NCBI GenBank assembly: GCA_050953085.1
Contig: JBMNLX010000008.1
Span: 1 to 26,142 of the forward strand
Source: UBA3946 sp002385755
GTDB taxonomy: Bacteria; Bacillota_I; Bacilli_A; ML615J-28; CAG-698
Length of the DNA stretch: 26,142 bases
Direction of reading: 5' to 3'
Part shown: piece after piece, positions 1-7,040 of the stretch
How positions within the stretch are numbered: the stretch's first letter is position 1
How the letters are laid out: each line of letters starts with the position of its first letter
Made by a program: the position numbers and the translations under genes
Notes under the pieces: model-generated
What the model was told of the DNA's origin: nothing
The model's database searches: none
The model's input: only the letters and a program-made list of their open reading frames with translations

Positions 1-102
1 TGCAACGAGCGGGGTGGATTAATGTCTTTTACATTGTCGGTAATCGGAAACACGTCAAAGGCTCTTTTTGCACTATCGGTAGGCGGAAACATATCGACAT
101 AT
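1..102 (-). other. Unrecognised open stretch running off the left edge
   Basis: Downstream of arsC the minus strand is open from an ATG at 92 to the window edge. The translation begins M-F-P-P-T-D and repeats a similar F-P-I-T-D block 13 residues later, which corresponds to two imperfect 39-base repeat units (the shared CGGAAAC is at 45-51 and 84-90). No ribosome binding site precedes the ATG. The plus strand is also open here, so coding is uncertain. I do not recognise the product. It may be the edge of another gene of the mobile segment. Confidence 0.2.
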
Positions 103-149
103 ATAATTATAACGCCAACTACTAGATTTGTAATTGGCGTTATAATTAT
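103..149. terminator. Perfect 16-bp inverted repeat at the end of arsC
   Basis: The arms at 103-118 and 134-149 are exact reverse complements, with a 15-base loop. The inner end of each arm carries the GC-containing part (CGCCAA/TTGGCG) and the outer part is AT only. The structure begins inside the arsC stop codon, so it is well placed to end the ars transcript or protect its 3' end. There is no clear U-tract beyond the stem, so it is not a textbook intrinsic terminator. A recombination-related function cannot be excluded. Confidence 0.5.
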
Positions 150-557
150 TATGACTTTAGTTTTGCCTTTAACTCTTTTATTTTTGTTTCTATTGTTGAT
201 ATCACTTTTTTAAATTCCTCATCACTCTTACCCGTTGGATCATCCAACCCCCAATCTTCCCTGTGTTTACACGGAAGGTAAGGGCATTCCACATTACACC
301 CCATTGTAATAACAATATCTACTGGAGGTATTTCATCAAGCAACTTTGAATGTTGAGTTTTCTCCATATCTATATCATGAAGCTCTTTCATTAGGCGCAC
401 AGCGTCCTGGTTAATTTGAGGTTTTGTTTCTGTGCCAGCAGAGTAGCTTTCAAATATATCTCCTGCAAAGTGTTTACCAAGCGCCTCGGCTATTTGGCTT
501 CGACATGAATTATGAACACATATAAATGCGACCTTTAGTTTATTACTTATTAAGCAT
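149..557 (-). CDS. arsC: Arsenate reductase, thioredoxin-coupled type, start out of frame
   Basis: Cytoplasmic reduction of arsenate to arsenite, which the neighbouring Acr3 then exports. The reading frame carries the low-molecular-weight-phosphatase-like site C-V-H-N-S-C-R-S near its N-terminus, then PQINQDAVRLMKELHDID, and the two redox cysteines in M-G-C-N-V-E-C, followed by EDWGLDDP. Length (about 133 codons) fits the family. The oddity is the start: the GGAGG at 560-564 sits before an ATG at 557, but that ATG frame stops at 543-545. The arsC frame itself has no ATG, GTG or TTG before codon GTG at 400, which lies after the catalytic loop. One base too many near 545 would explain this; initiation at a rare codon (ATA at 550) is the alternative. 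Last gene of the ars operon. Product identity is very sure, functionality is not. Confidence 0.85.
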
Positions 558-567
558 TACCTCCTTT

Positions 568-1620
568 CTAGCTTTTTTCTGGAAACCAGCGCCTTGTATT
601 ATTCGCTATCTTTACTAATATCAACATAACAGGCACTTCTGTTAGAACCCCTACAATGGTAGCAAGTGCAGCTGGGCTTTGCGTTCCAAACAATGCAATC
701 GCAACGGCAACTGCCAGTTCAAAAAAGTTAGAGGCGCCAATCATACCAGCAGGCGCTGCTATCTCATGAGGTAGTTTTATAACCTTGCTTGCTAGATATG
801 TAATGAAAAAGATTAGGAAAGTCTGAATAATTAATGGTATAGCAATTAAAACAATATGAAGTGGATTATTCAGAATTACATCGCCTTGGAATGAAAAGAT
901 TATTATTAATGTTAACAATAGACCTATGATGGTGATATTCCCAAACTTCGGTATAAAACTCTTTTCAAAGTAATCGAGTCCTCGCTTTTTTGTGATGTAA
1001 TTACGGGTAATTATACCACCAGCCAGCGGGATAACAACAAACAATACTACAGATAAAACAAGAGTGTCCCAGGGTATGGTTACACCGCCCACACCTAGAA
1101 GAAACGCAACTATGGGCGTGAAAGCTATGAGAATTATAAGATCATTTGTTGCCACTTGCACGACGGTATAAGCAGCATTGCCTTTAGTCAAATAACTCCA
1201 TACAAATACCATCGCTGTACACGGCGCCGCTCCAAGAAGTATTGCTCCCGCAAGATAGTCTTGTGCCAATTCCGCCGGAATTAGAGATTTGAAAATTACA
1301 AAGAAAAACAGCCATGCAATGCCGAACATGGTAAAAGGCTTTATCAACCAGTTAGTTATCCATGTAACAAAAAGCCCCTTAGGATTTTTTCCTACATTTC
1401 TAATACTTTGAAAATCTACTTTTAGCATCATTGGATATATCATAAGCCAGATTAAAATCGCCATAGGTATTGAAACATTTGCATATTCAAAACGCCCTAA
1501 AAACGCTGGGATTCCGGGTAAAAACTTTCCAATCAATACGCCTGCAAACATACATAAAATAACCCATACGGTTAAGTACTTTTCAAAAAATCCAATTCCA
1601 CTATTACGTTCCTTGCTCAT
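568..1620 (-). CDS. acr3: Arsenite efflux permease, Acr3 family
   Basis: Integral membrane arsenite exporter of about 350 residues with roughly ten hydrophobic segments. The conserved A-P-C-T-A-M-V-F-V-W-S block containing the family's essential cysteine is in the middle, and a loop NPKGLFVTW follows the first helices. A TTG at 1629 is in frame, but I choose the ATG at 1620 because AAAGGAGG ends ten bases before it. The start lies a few bases after the stop of the upstream Cys-rich gene, so the two are probably translationally coupled. With arsA encoded upstream, export may be ATP-driven; this is known for ArsA with ArsB and is an inference for Acr3 here. Confidence 0.95.
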   Translation of the reverse strand: MSKERNSGIGFFEKYLTVWVILCMFAGVLIGKFLPGIPAFLGRFEYANVSIPMAILIWLMIYPMMLKVDFQSIRNVGKNPKGLFVTWITNWLIKPFTMFGIAWLFFFVIFKSLIPAELAQDYLAGAILLGAAPCTAMVFVWSYLTKGNAAYTVVQVATNDLIILIAFTPIVAFLLGVGGVTIPWDTLVLSVVLFVVIPLAGGIITRNYITKKRGLDYFEKSFIPKFGNITIIGLLLTLIIIFSFQGDVILNNPLHIVLIAIPLIIQTFLIFFITYLASKVIKLPHEIAAPAGMIGASNFFELAVAVAIALFGTQSPAALATIVGVLTEVPVMLILVKIANNTRRWFPEKS

Positions 1621-1625
1621 GTAAA

Positions 1626-2156
1626 TCAATCCTCCTTTCTTTCTAAGCTATCAAAAAATGTAATTAAGTTTTGTGGGATTTCATATTTCTCATTTGTCAA
1701 GGGGATTGAACTATGGCCATTATAAACTTCTTTCAAAATTGCGTTAATAATCATGGATTTTGGTAGTTCCGTATACTCTATACCATCCTGCGCCCAAACT
1801 CTGCAATCCACAGAGTCGCCACACAGATCCCCACATTCTTTGCAGGAAGATTCCTTAACCTCAAGAGCAATATCCCTGCCATTTATACGAATGGTTGGAG
1901 AACTTAAAAAATGGTGTTCAATGGCTAACTTCCTTGAATTGATATTAATCTTGTTCATAACTATATCAAACCCTGCCGCTCTTAATACCGTTGATACTTC
2001 ATTAACTGCATCCTCAAGATTAGTTTCAGTTCCTTGACACCTCTTACATACACTCAGATCAAGATAAAGAAAATCTATTATAATCTGCCTTTTTTCCTGT
2101 TCTTGTCCGCAGCAGCCACTGCCACAAGTGCAACAGCCAGCATCACTTTTATTCAT
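1626..2156 (-). CDS. DUF2703-type Cys-rich thioredoxin-fold protein of ars operons
   Basis: About 176 residues. The N-terminus is packed with cysteines (C-C-T-C-G-S-G-C-C-G). Next comes a thioredoxin-like beta strand and C-K-R-C-Q-G-T motif, later C-K-E-C-G-D-L-C-G-D-S-V-D-C. This matches the DUF2703 proteins seen in clostridial ars operons; their biochemical role is not established to my knowledge. The cysteine clusters suggest binding or handing over of As(III), or a redox role for ArsC; both are inference. ATG at 2156 is preferred to the overlapping GTG at 2159, with GGAGGT upstream. It overlaps the arsA end by 8 bases and ends just before acr3. Confidence 0.75.
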   Translation of the reverse strand: MNKSDAGCCTCGSGCCGQEQEKRQIIIDFLYLDLSVCKRCQGTETNLEDAVNEVSTVLRAAGFDIVMNKININSRKLAIEHHFLSSPTIRINGRDIALEVKESSCKECGDLCGDSVDCRVWAQDGIEYTELPKSMIINAILKEVYNGHSSIPLTNEKYEIPQNLITFFDSLERKED

Positions 2157-3921
2157 CACTTTTACTACCTCCAGAAAAGTCCACTATATTTTCAATTGAT
2201 GCATCCTGAAACCAGGGGATTGCAACAAAGTTATCAGAACTTATTTGCTTAACTTTTTCCAGCCATTGCTTTTCAGCATCAGCGCGAGCTATTAACATAC
2301 TATTTTTAGTATTCGTCAATGAAAGGCACTGATTAACCACCCACCATTTATTATTAATTCCCGCTCTATTTAGGTCATCACCCAGTCTCTGAGCTTCAAA
2401 TACCGGTGTTGCTTCAGGCAATGTAACAATAATAACCTCTGTTTGTTTCTCATCCCGAAGTCTTGGAAGTAATCTTTGAACAGATATTGGCGTTTCACCT
2501 TTTGTTCTCTGAACCTCTTTATGATAACTCTGTGTAGAATCAAGCAACAGAAGCGTGTGACCCGTTGGCGCAGTATCAATAATTACAACTTCGTTTTCAG
2601 CCTTGTCAACAATCTCAGCAAAAGCTCTAAATACTGCAATCTCCTGTGTGCATGGAGAGCGTAAATCCTCTTCAACATAAGCAACATCATCTTCGCTCAT
2701 TGTTTCACGAGCCTTACTTAATACCTCATTTTGATATCGCAATAGTTCCTGCTTTTCATCTATTTTACTTAGCTTAATATTTTCAGTATCTTCAACCACA
2801 TATTTGAGATGATTAGCTGGGTCTGTAGATGTTAAATGTACCTTAACACCCTTTCTAGCAAGAGCCACAGCAATGGTTGCGGCAATAGTTGTTTTTCCAA
2901 CACCGCCTTTGCCCATTGTAAATATCACTTTTTTACCTGCCCTATAAATATCTTCAATCAAAACATCTAGGTGTCTTAAATTTAAGGATTTGCTATAAAT
3001 ATTATTTTTTGTGTATTCGTCACTATATAAAAATGTTCTAATATTATCAATACCTACAACGTTATAGGAACGAAGTGGTATAGTGAAAATCTTAAACTTT
3101 TTTAAACCCTGTGGCATATTTTCCAAAGCCTTTTGCTGCTTATCTAACATTTTAATCGAAACATCGTCAGTTGCTTCACTCAGTATACCATTGATAACTA
3201 AAACCTGATTGTTTATCCCTAGCTCGCTAAGCTCATGGCTTGAACGTTCAGCTTCAATCAAAGGAGTTTCCTCCGGCCTTGATACCAATATCAAAGTTGT
3301 TTTATCTTTATCTGCAAGGTTTTCAACCGCATTCTTATACATTTCCTTTTTATCTTGAAGTCCAGCGAGCTGACCTAAACATGACGCCCCATGTGTGCTT
3401 TCACTGATAAAATTACTCCACGCTGATGGTAATTGCAGCATACGAAGTGTGTGCCCTGTCGGAGCAGTATCAAAAATAATATAATCGTATTTATTCTCTG
3501 TGGATTTATCAGTGATGAAGTTCGAAAACTGGTCAAAAGCGGCAATTTCAACAGTACATGAACCCGAGAGTTGTTCCTCCATATTTACAATTACACTATC
3601 CGGCAACTTCCCCCTATATGGAGCAATAACCGATTCCCTATACTCTCTGGCAGCTTCCTCTGGGTTAAGATTCGCCACAACTAAACCCGGCGCTCCATCA
3701 ATCGGCACACCTTTGCCATCAAGCTCAGTATTAAAAACATCCTGCAAATTGGATGCAGGATCAGTGCTTATAAGGAGAACACTTTTTCCATTATCAGCTA
3801 AATTTACTGCCACAGCACAAGCGGTTGAGGTTTTACCTACACCACCCTTTCCTGTGAAAAACATATACTTAGTCAGATTTATCCCATCTAAACTAAATGG
3901 CTCATAATTATTCTTTAACAT
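2149..3921 (-). CDS. arsA: Arsenical pump-driving ATPase, two-domain
   Basis: ATPase that energises arsenite export and receives As(III) from ArsD. It is a full tandem ArsA of 590 residues with two P-loops of the deviant Walker A form, GKGGVGKT at about 24-31 and 337-344. Two D-T-A-P-T-G-H-T-L signal blocks follow. The three metalloid-binding cysteines known from the family are all there: C122 (S-C-T-V-E-I), C181 (A-S-C-L-G-Q) and C424 (P-C-T-Q-E-I). It starts 2 bases after the arsD stop and overlaps the following gene by 8 bases, as expected in a coupled operon. Nothing appears broken. Confidence 0.96.
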   Translation of the reverse strand: MLKNNYEPFSLDGINLTKYMFFTGKGGVGKTSTACAVAVNLADNGKSVLLISTDPASNLQDVFNTELDGKGVPIDGAPGLVVANLNPEEAAREYRESVIAPYRGKLPDSVIVNMEEQLSGSCTVEIAAFDQFSNFITDKSTENKYDYIIFDTAPTGHTLRMLQLPSAWSNFISESTHGASCLGQLAGLQDKKEMYKNAVENLADKDKTTLILVSRPEETPLIEAERSSHELSELGINNQVLVINGILSEATDDVSIKMLDKQQKALENMPQGLKKFKIFTIPLRSYNVVGIDNIRTFLYSDEYTKNNIYSKSLNLRHLDVLIEDIYRAGKKVIFTMGKGGVGKTTIAATIAVALARKGVKVHLTSTDPANHLKYVVEDTENIKLSKIDEKQELLRYQNEVLSKARETMSEDDVAYVEEDLRSPCTQEIAVFRAFAEIVDKAENEVVIIDTAPTGHTLLLLDSTQSYHKEVQRTKGETPISVQRLLPRLRDEKQTEVIIVTLPEATPVFEAQRLGDDLNRAGINNKWWVVNQCLSLTNTKNSMLIARADAEKQWLEKVKQISSDNFVAIPWFQDASIENIVDFSGGSKSDE

Positions 3922-3922
3922 C

Positions 3923-4282
3923 TTAACAGCACCCCTTTGGTCCGCAGCAGCCGCTCTTCTTTTGAGGTTTTGTGCTTATTTCCACCCCTAACCATTCTGA
4001 AAACTCTTCGTTTGTTGGGTAGCTTTTGGTTTTTACAATTTTACCATCTGCCAGTGTTACAGGAAGAATATCTGCTCCTTCCTTTTGTAGAATTTCACTT
4101 ATAACTTTATTGGAGATAAAATCCTGAGGTTCACTTGACAAACCATGCCTTTTTATAATAATCCCTTTTTCTTTAAGCGAATTAATAACAGTTGCTACTC
4201 TTAACAGCTCCGGGTCAATAGATGGTCCACAAACTCCTGTTGAGCAACACATTGCTGGGTCAAAAATCTCAATATTTTTCAT
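3923..4282 (-). CDS. arsD: Arsenic metallochaperone ArsD
   Basis: Metallochaperone that carries As(III) to ArsA and can act as a weak repressor. About 119 residues. C12, C13 and C18 in M-C-C-S-T-G-V-C-G match the metalloid site, and the C-terminus carries two further vicinal pairs (G-C-C-G-P-K-G-C-C). The reading frame is open further upstream to 4360, but the ATG at 4282 is the start because AAGGAGG lies 8-9 bases before it and the protein then begins MKNIEIFDPAMCC, as in homologues. The ribosome binding site overlaps the arsR stop codon, so translation is probably coupled. Confidence 0.93.
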   Translation of the reverse strand: MKNIEIFDPAMCCSTGVCGPSIDPELLRVATVINSLKEKGIIIKRHGLSSEPQDFISNKVISEILQKEGADILPVTLADGKIVKTKSYPTNEEFSEWLGVEISTKPQKKSGCCGPKGCC

Positions 4283-4295
4283 TACTAAATCCTCC

Positions 4296-4631
4296 TTAAC
4301 AACATTGATTATCAGATTTTTTATTTTTGCTCTTGTTACAAATACAATCTTCTTTGTCATTTGTTATGCATGTAAAGAAAGCTATTACCTCATCCGTTTT
4401 TTTCTTGTTTAATGTATATCTCATCCATGCCCCATCACGTATTGCGTTTACAAGACCGCTTTCAGATAATATCTTCATATGATAACTAAGAGTGGATTGA
4501 GAAATACTGAATTCTTCTAATATATCGCATGCGCACATTTCTCCACACGATAGCATATCAATAATCTTTAACCGTGTTTCATCTGACATAGCCTTAATTG
4601 CAGGAACATAATCTGCATATGAATGTTTCAT
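4296..4631 (-). CDS. arsR: ArsR/SmtB-family arsenite-responsive repressor
   Basis: Winged-helix repressor of 111 residues and first gene of the operon. The As(III) site is of the classical type: C33 and C35 within E-M-C-A-C-D-I, with C29 nearby. The recognition helix region SISQSTLSYHMKILSESGLV is well conserved. A Cys-rich tail (C-I-T-N-D-K-E-D-C-I-C...C-C) is common in this subgroup. The start ATG at 4631 is preceded by GGAGGTAATTTC. It probably binds the inverted repeat between the promoter and its own start and falls off when arsenite binds. Confidence 0.95.
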   Translation of the reverse strand: MKHSYADYVPAIKAMSDETRLKIIDMLSCGEMCACDILEEFSISQSTLSYHMKILSESGLVNAIRDGAWMRYTLNKKKTDEVIAFFTCITNDKEDCICNKSKNKKSDNQCC

Positions 4632-4667
4632 GAAATTACCTCCTATATATTCATATGTATCAATGAC

Positions 4668-4683
4668 ATCGAATGTTCTCGAT
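4668..4683. promoter_or_regulatory. Candidate ArsR operator
   Basis: Inverted repeat ATCGA-6-TCGAT between the -10 box and the arsR ribosome binding site. The position is right for a repressor that blocks transcription from the ars promoter. The assignment is by position and symmetry only. Confidence 0.4.
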
Positions 4684-4694
4684 ATCTTATAATA

Positions 4695-4723
4695 AGTATA
4701 TCAGGCATATCGATAGTTGTCAA
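4695..4723 (-). promoter_or_regulatory. ars operon promoter
   Basis: Minus strand TTGACA (4718-4723), a 17-base spacer, then TATACT (4695-4700). This is a near-perfect vegetative promoter about 65 bases upstream of the arsR start. Confidence 0.85.
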
Positions 4724-4748
4724 TATGGTTTTATCATAAGTTAACGAC

Positions 4749-4788
4749 AAAAAGCGCCGACTAAGGTGACACTGCGCCTCAACCGGCG
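4749..4788 (-). terminator. Terminator behind the recombinase remnant
   Basis: Read on the minus strand, CGCCG and a following GTTGAGG pair with CCTTAGT and CGGCG to give a 12-bp stem (three to four G-U pairs), a 10-base loop, then CTTTTT. It lies directly after the recombinase stop and before the ars promoter, so it insulates the two. Confidence 0.75.
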
Positions 4789-4800
4789 GTCAAATTCGTT

Positions 4801-4926
4801 TTATTTTTCTATATCAATTTCTACACCAGATTTAAATTCAATAGTTTGTTTATCATCAAAGACCGTTATTTTCTCTATAAGCCTCCTTACTAGTTGCTCA
4901 TCATACTCCTCTAGAAGGGTGTATTG
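4801..4926 (-). pseudogene. C-terminal remnant of a large serine recombinase
   Basis: The minus strand encodes 41 residues ending EKITVFDDKQTIEFKSG then V-E-I-D-I-E-K and stop. This is the typical tail of large serine recombinases of the TnpX/Tn4451 type (preceded here by E-E-Y-D-E-Q-L-V-R-R-L). A stop codon at 4927-4929 closes the frame upstream, and the catalytic and DNA-binding domains are absent. The base composition matches the ars genes rather than the GC-richer DNA that follows. I read it as the surviving end of the recombinase of the element that carried the ars operon, cut off at about 4927. Confidence 0.75.
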
Positions 4927-4956
4927 TTAATTTAAGAATTTTTCCTCAAAATAAAC

Positions 4957-4994
4957 GAAAAAACGGCATAGCCGAATATCAACGACTGTGCCGG
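4957..4994 (-). terminator. Terminator of the GH3 operon
   Basis: On the minus strand CCGGCACAG...CTATGCCG forms a stem with one mismatch, followed by TTTTTTCG. It lies about 55 bases after the GH3 stop, on the chromosomal side of the composition break. Confidence 0.75.
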
Positions 4995-5048
4995 ATTTTT
5001 CAGAAATTATAAATCCCTATCTGACCGCTCCTAAAACGCGCCTTTTCT

Positions 5049-7004
5049 TTATTCCAGGGCGACCGGCAGAACGCCCGTCGCCGTAAACTCGCCGTCCAAA
5101 TAACGGATTAGCGTCGCCGCGGAAAGCGGTGTATATTCATAAACGCAAATATAATTTTCGATTTCAGGAAAAAGATTTATATCGTATGGCTTATCAAGCG
5201 AGACAACGACGACACCGGGATTAATCTGATAAATCTCCCTGATCAGATTGACCTCGTTTCCGGAAGGATTTTCAAATGCTATGATAATTTGGTCATATCC
5301 GGGCGCGGCCGCAATGATGCTTTCGTATTTTGTCGTCGAGAAGACATAATAATCAACGTCGTAACCGCGCGCGGAAAGATGCTTCCGCGCCACGTAAGCG
5401 AAGGAATTCGCGTCGCCGCTTAAACCCGGCTCGAGGGCGTAACGCGTCGCGCGCGAGGAAATCACGAGCGTCCGGCGCGACTTATCGAGACCGGAAAAAT
5501 CCCCCTTTGCAAGCGTCAGGCTCTTCTCGCCCAACCTTTCGTTTAACTCGCGGTGGGATGTGAGGTCGGCCCAAAGAGCGTCTGCGCGGGGATAACAATC
5601 GGCGAACAGGCCGTATTCATATTTCTTAAGCAATATCCTTCTGACCGATTCGTCAATCCGCTCCTCGCCAATCCGGCCGCTTCTTACGGCGTCGAGCACA
5701 GCGTTATAAGCGGTGACCGAATTGGAGGTTGATTCGGTAAAAGTCAGGATATCGGCTCCGGCCAAAACGGCGAGGATGGCGGCCTCGGCCATTCCGAAAT
5801 GATTGACGATCGCCTTCATTTCCATGGCGTCGGTAACTATCAGGCCCTCAAACCTCAGTTCTTCCCGTAAAAGCCCCGTAAGCACGGCGCGCGACAAAGT
5901 CGCCGGGTAATCGGGATCAAGCTTTTCGAAAACGATATGCGTCGTCATAATCGCGTCGAGCCCGGCTTCAATCGCCTCGATATAGGGATAAAGCTCGACC
6001 TGATAAAGGCGGTCCATATCGTGCGGTATCCGCGGCAACCCGTAATGAGTGTCAACGTCGGTGTCGCCGTGGCCGGGAAAGTGCTTGGCGGTCGCCATGA
6101 CCCGCGATTCCTTTAGCCCGCGGATCATGTTGCATCCGAACGCGGCGACGACCTCGGGACTGTCGGAATAACTCCTGACGCCGATGATCGGGTTTTTCGG
6201 GTTGTTGTTCACGTCAAGAACGGGAGCGAAATCAACGTTGATCCCAAAATTACGCAGTTCCTCGCCCACGGCTTTCCCGACCGAAAGCGCGTTTTCCGCC
6301 TCGCCCGTCGCCGCGAGCGCCATGTTTCCGATAAAGTGCGTCGCTCCCGACACAAATTTCACGATCTTACCGCCTTCCTGGTCGATGGAAATAAAGGCGG
6401 GAACGCCGACAAGATTAAGGATATTATCCTGCAAGGCGGTCGTAAGCGCGAAAAGGTCCTCTTTTGACTCGGTATTGTATTGCATGAAAATATAATTCCC
6501 GAATTTATATTGGGAAATGTTATTAAGGGTGTTTTGGGGAATCGTCGAACCGACAAATCCAACGATAAACATTTGGCCGATTTTTTCTTCGAGCGTCATG
6601 CTTTCGATAACATTGTTAACAAAGGCCAAGGCTTCGTCATCATCGTCTTCTTCATCCTCTTCTTCCTCTTCATCCTCTTCATCCTCGTCGTCAGGTTCGT
6701 TTTCCTCAACCGTGACCCGGTACTTCACCGAATAGTCGCCGACGGTAAAGATGATCTCCGCGGTACCCGCCGCGACGCCGGTAACGATACAAGTATTCCG
6801 ATCAAGCATCTCGGCCAAGAGCACGGAATCGTCCTCGCTCTCGCAAGCAACCTCTTTCTTGCTTCCGGTCACCTCGACGTCCAAAACGATTGTTTCGCCT
6901 TCCTTAACCGTGTCCGCGCCGCTGACGATTATCTCGGGGTCTTCAACGCAGCCGACGGCAAGCAGGCAAAAAATAGCCAATAATAAAAGATACGCTTTCC
7001 TCAC
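5049..7004 (-). CDS. GH3 beta-N-acetylhexosaminidase-like lipoprotein with Ig-like domain
   Basis: A 651-residue surface lipoprotein. Signal peptide with lipobox L-A-V-G-C (C19), an Ig-like (BIG2-type) beta domain at about 25-100, a run of 25 nearly all acidic residues at 100-124, then a glycoside hydrolase family 3 catalytic domain. NagZ-type features are KHFPGHGDT (307-315) with the D318-T-H320 dyad and the nucleophile D392 in V-T-D-A-M-E-M. A C-terminal alpha/beta domain (about 490-651) as in two-domain Bacillus NagZ completes it. The probable role is release of N-acetylglucosamine from peptidoglycan fragments outside the membrane; substrate is inferred from the dyad. The start is GTG at 7004 with GAGGAGAG upstream. 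The gene lies 37 bases after the phosphoesterase gene, probably in the same transcript. Confidence 0.9.
   Translation of the reverse strand: MRKAYLLLLAIFCLLAVGCVEDPEIIVSGADTVKEGETIVLDVEVTGSKKEVACESEDDSVLLAEMLDRNTCIVTGVAAGTAEIIFTVGDYSVKYRVTVEENEPDDEDEEDEEEEEDEEDDDDEALAFVNNVIESMTLEEKIGQMFIVGFVGSTIPQNTLNNISQYKFGNYIFMQYNTESKEDLFALTTALQDNILNLVGVPAFISIDQEGGKIVKFVSGATHFIGNMALAATGEAENALSVGKAVGEELRNFGINVDFAPVLDVNNNPKNPIIGVRSYSDSPEVVAAFGCNMIRGLKESRVMATAKHFPGHGDTDVDTHYGLPRIPHDMDRLYQVELYPYIEAIEAGLDAIMTTHIVFEKLDPDYPATLSRAVLTGLLREELRFEGLIVTDAMEMKAIVNHFGMAEAAILAVLAGADILTFTESTSNSVTAYNAVLDAVRSGRIGEERIDESVRRILLKKYEYGLFADCYPRADALWADLTSHRELNERLGEKSLTLAKGDFSGLDKSRRTLVISSRATRYALEPGLSGDANSFAYVARKHLSARGYDVDYYVFSTTKYESIIAAAPGYDQIIIAFENPSGNEVNLIREIYQINPGVVVVSLDKPYDINLFPEIENYICVYEYTPLSAATLIRYLDGEFTATGVLPVALE
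6633..6707. repeat. Low-complexity GAN-codon tract (acidic linker)
   Basis: On the plus strand this is a run of TCT/TCC/TCA-type triplets, on the coding strand GAA/GAG/GAT/GAC. It encodes the Asp/Glu-only linker between the Ig-like and GH3 domains and is a likely site of length variation by slippage. Confidence 0.8.
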
Positions 7005-7040
7005 TATAACTCTCTCTCCTCATGATTTTATAACGCGAAT

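Noticed and set aside
103..149. Transposon or insertion sequence end
   Set aside because: The perfect inverted repeat is a local hairpin with a 15-base loop. No transposase or flanking target duplication is visible.
6480..6983. Plus-strand open frame of 167 codons
   Set aside because: It lies antisense to the GH3 gene, has no ribosome binding site, and its long Phe/Leu/Val/Ile run is just the complement of the acidic linker.
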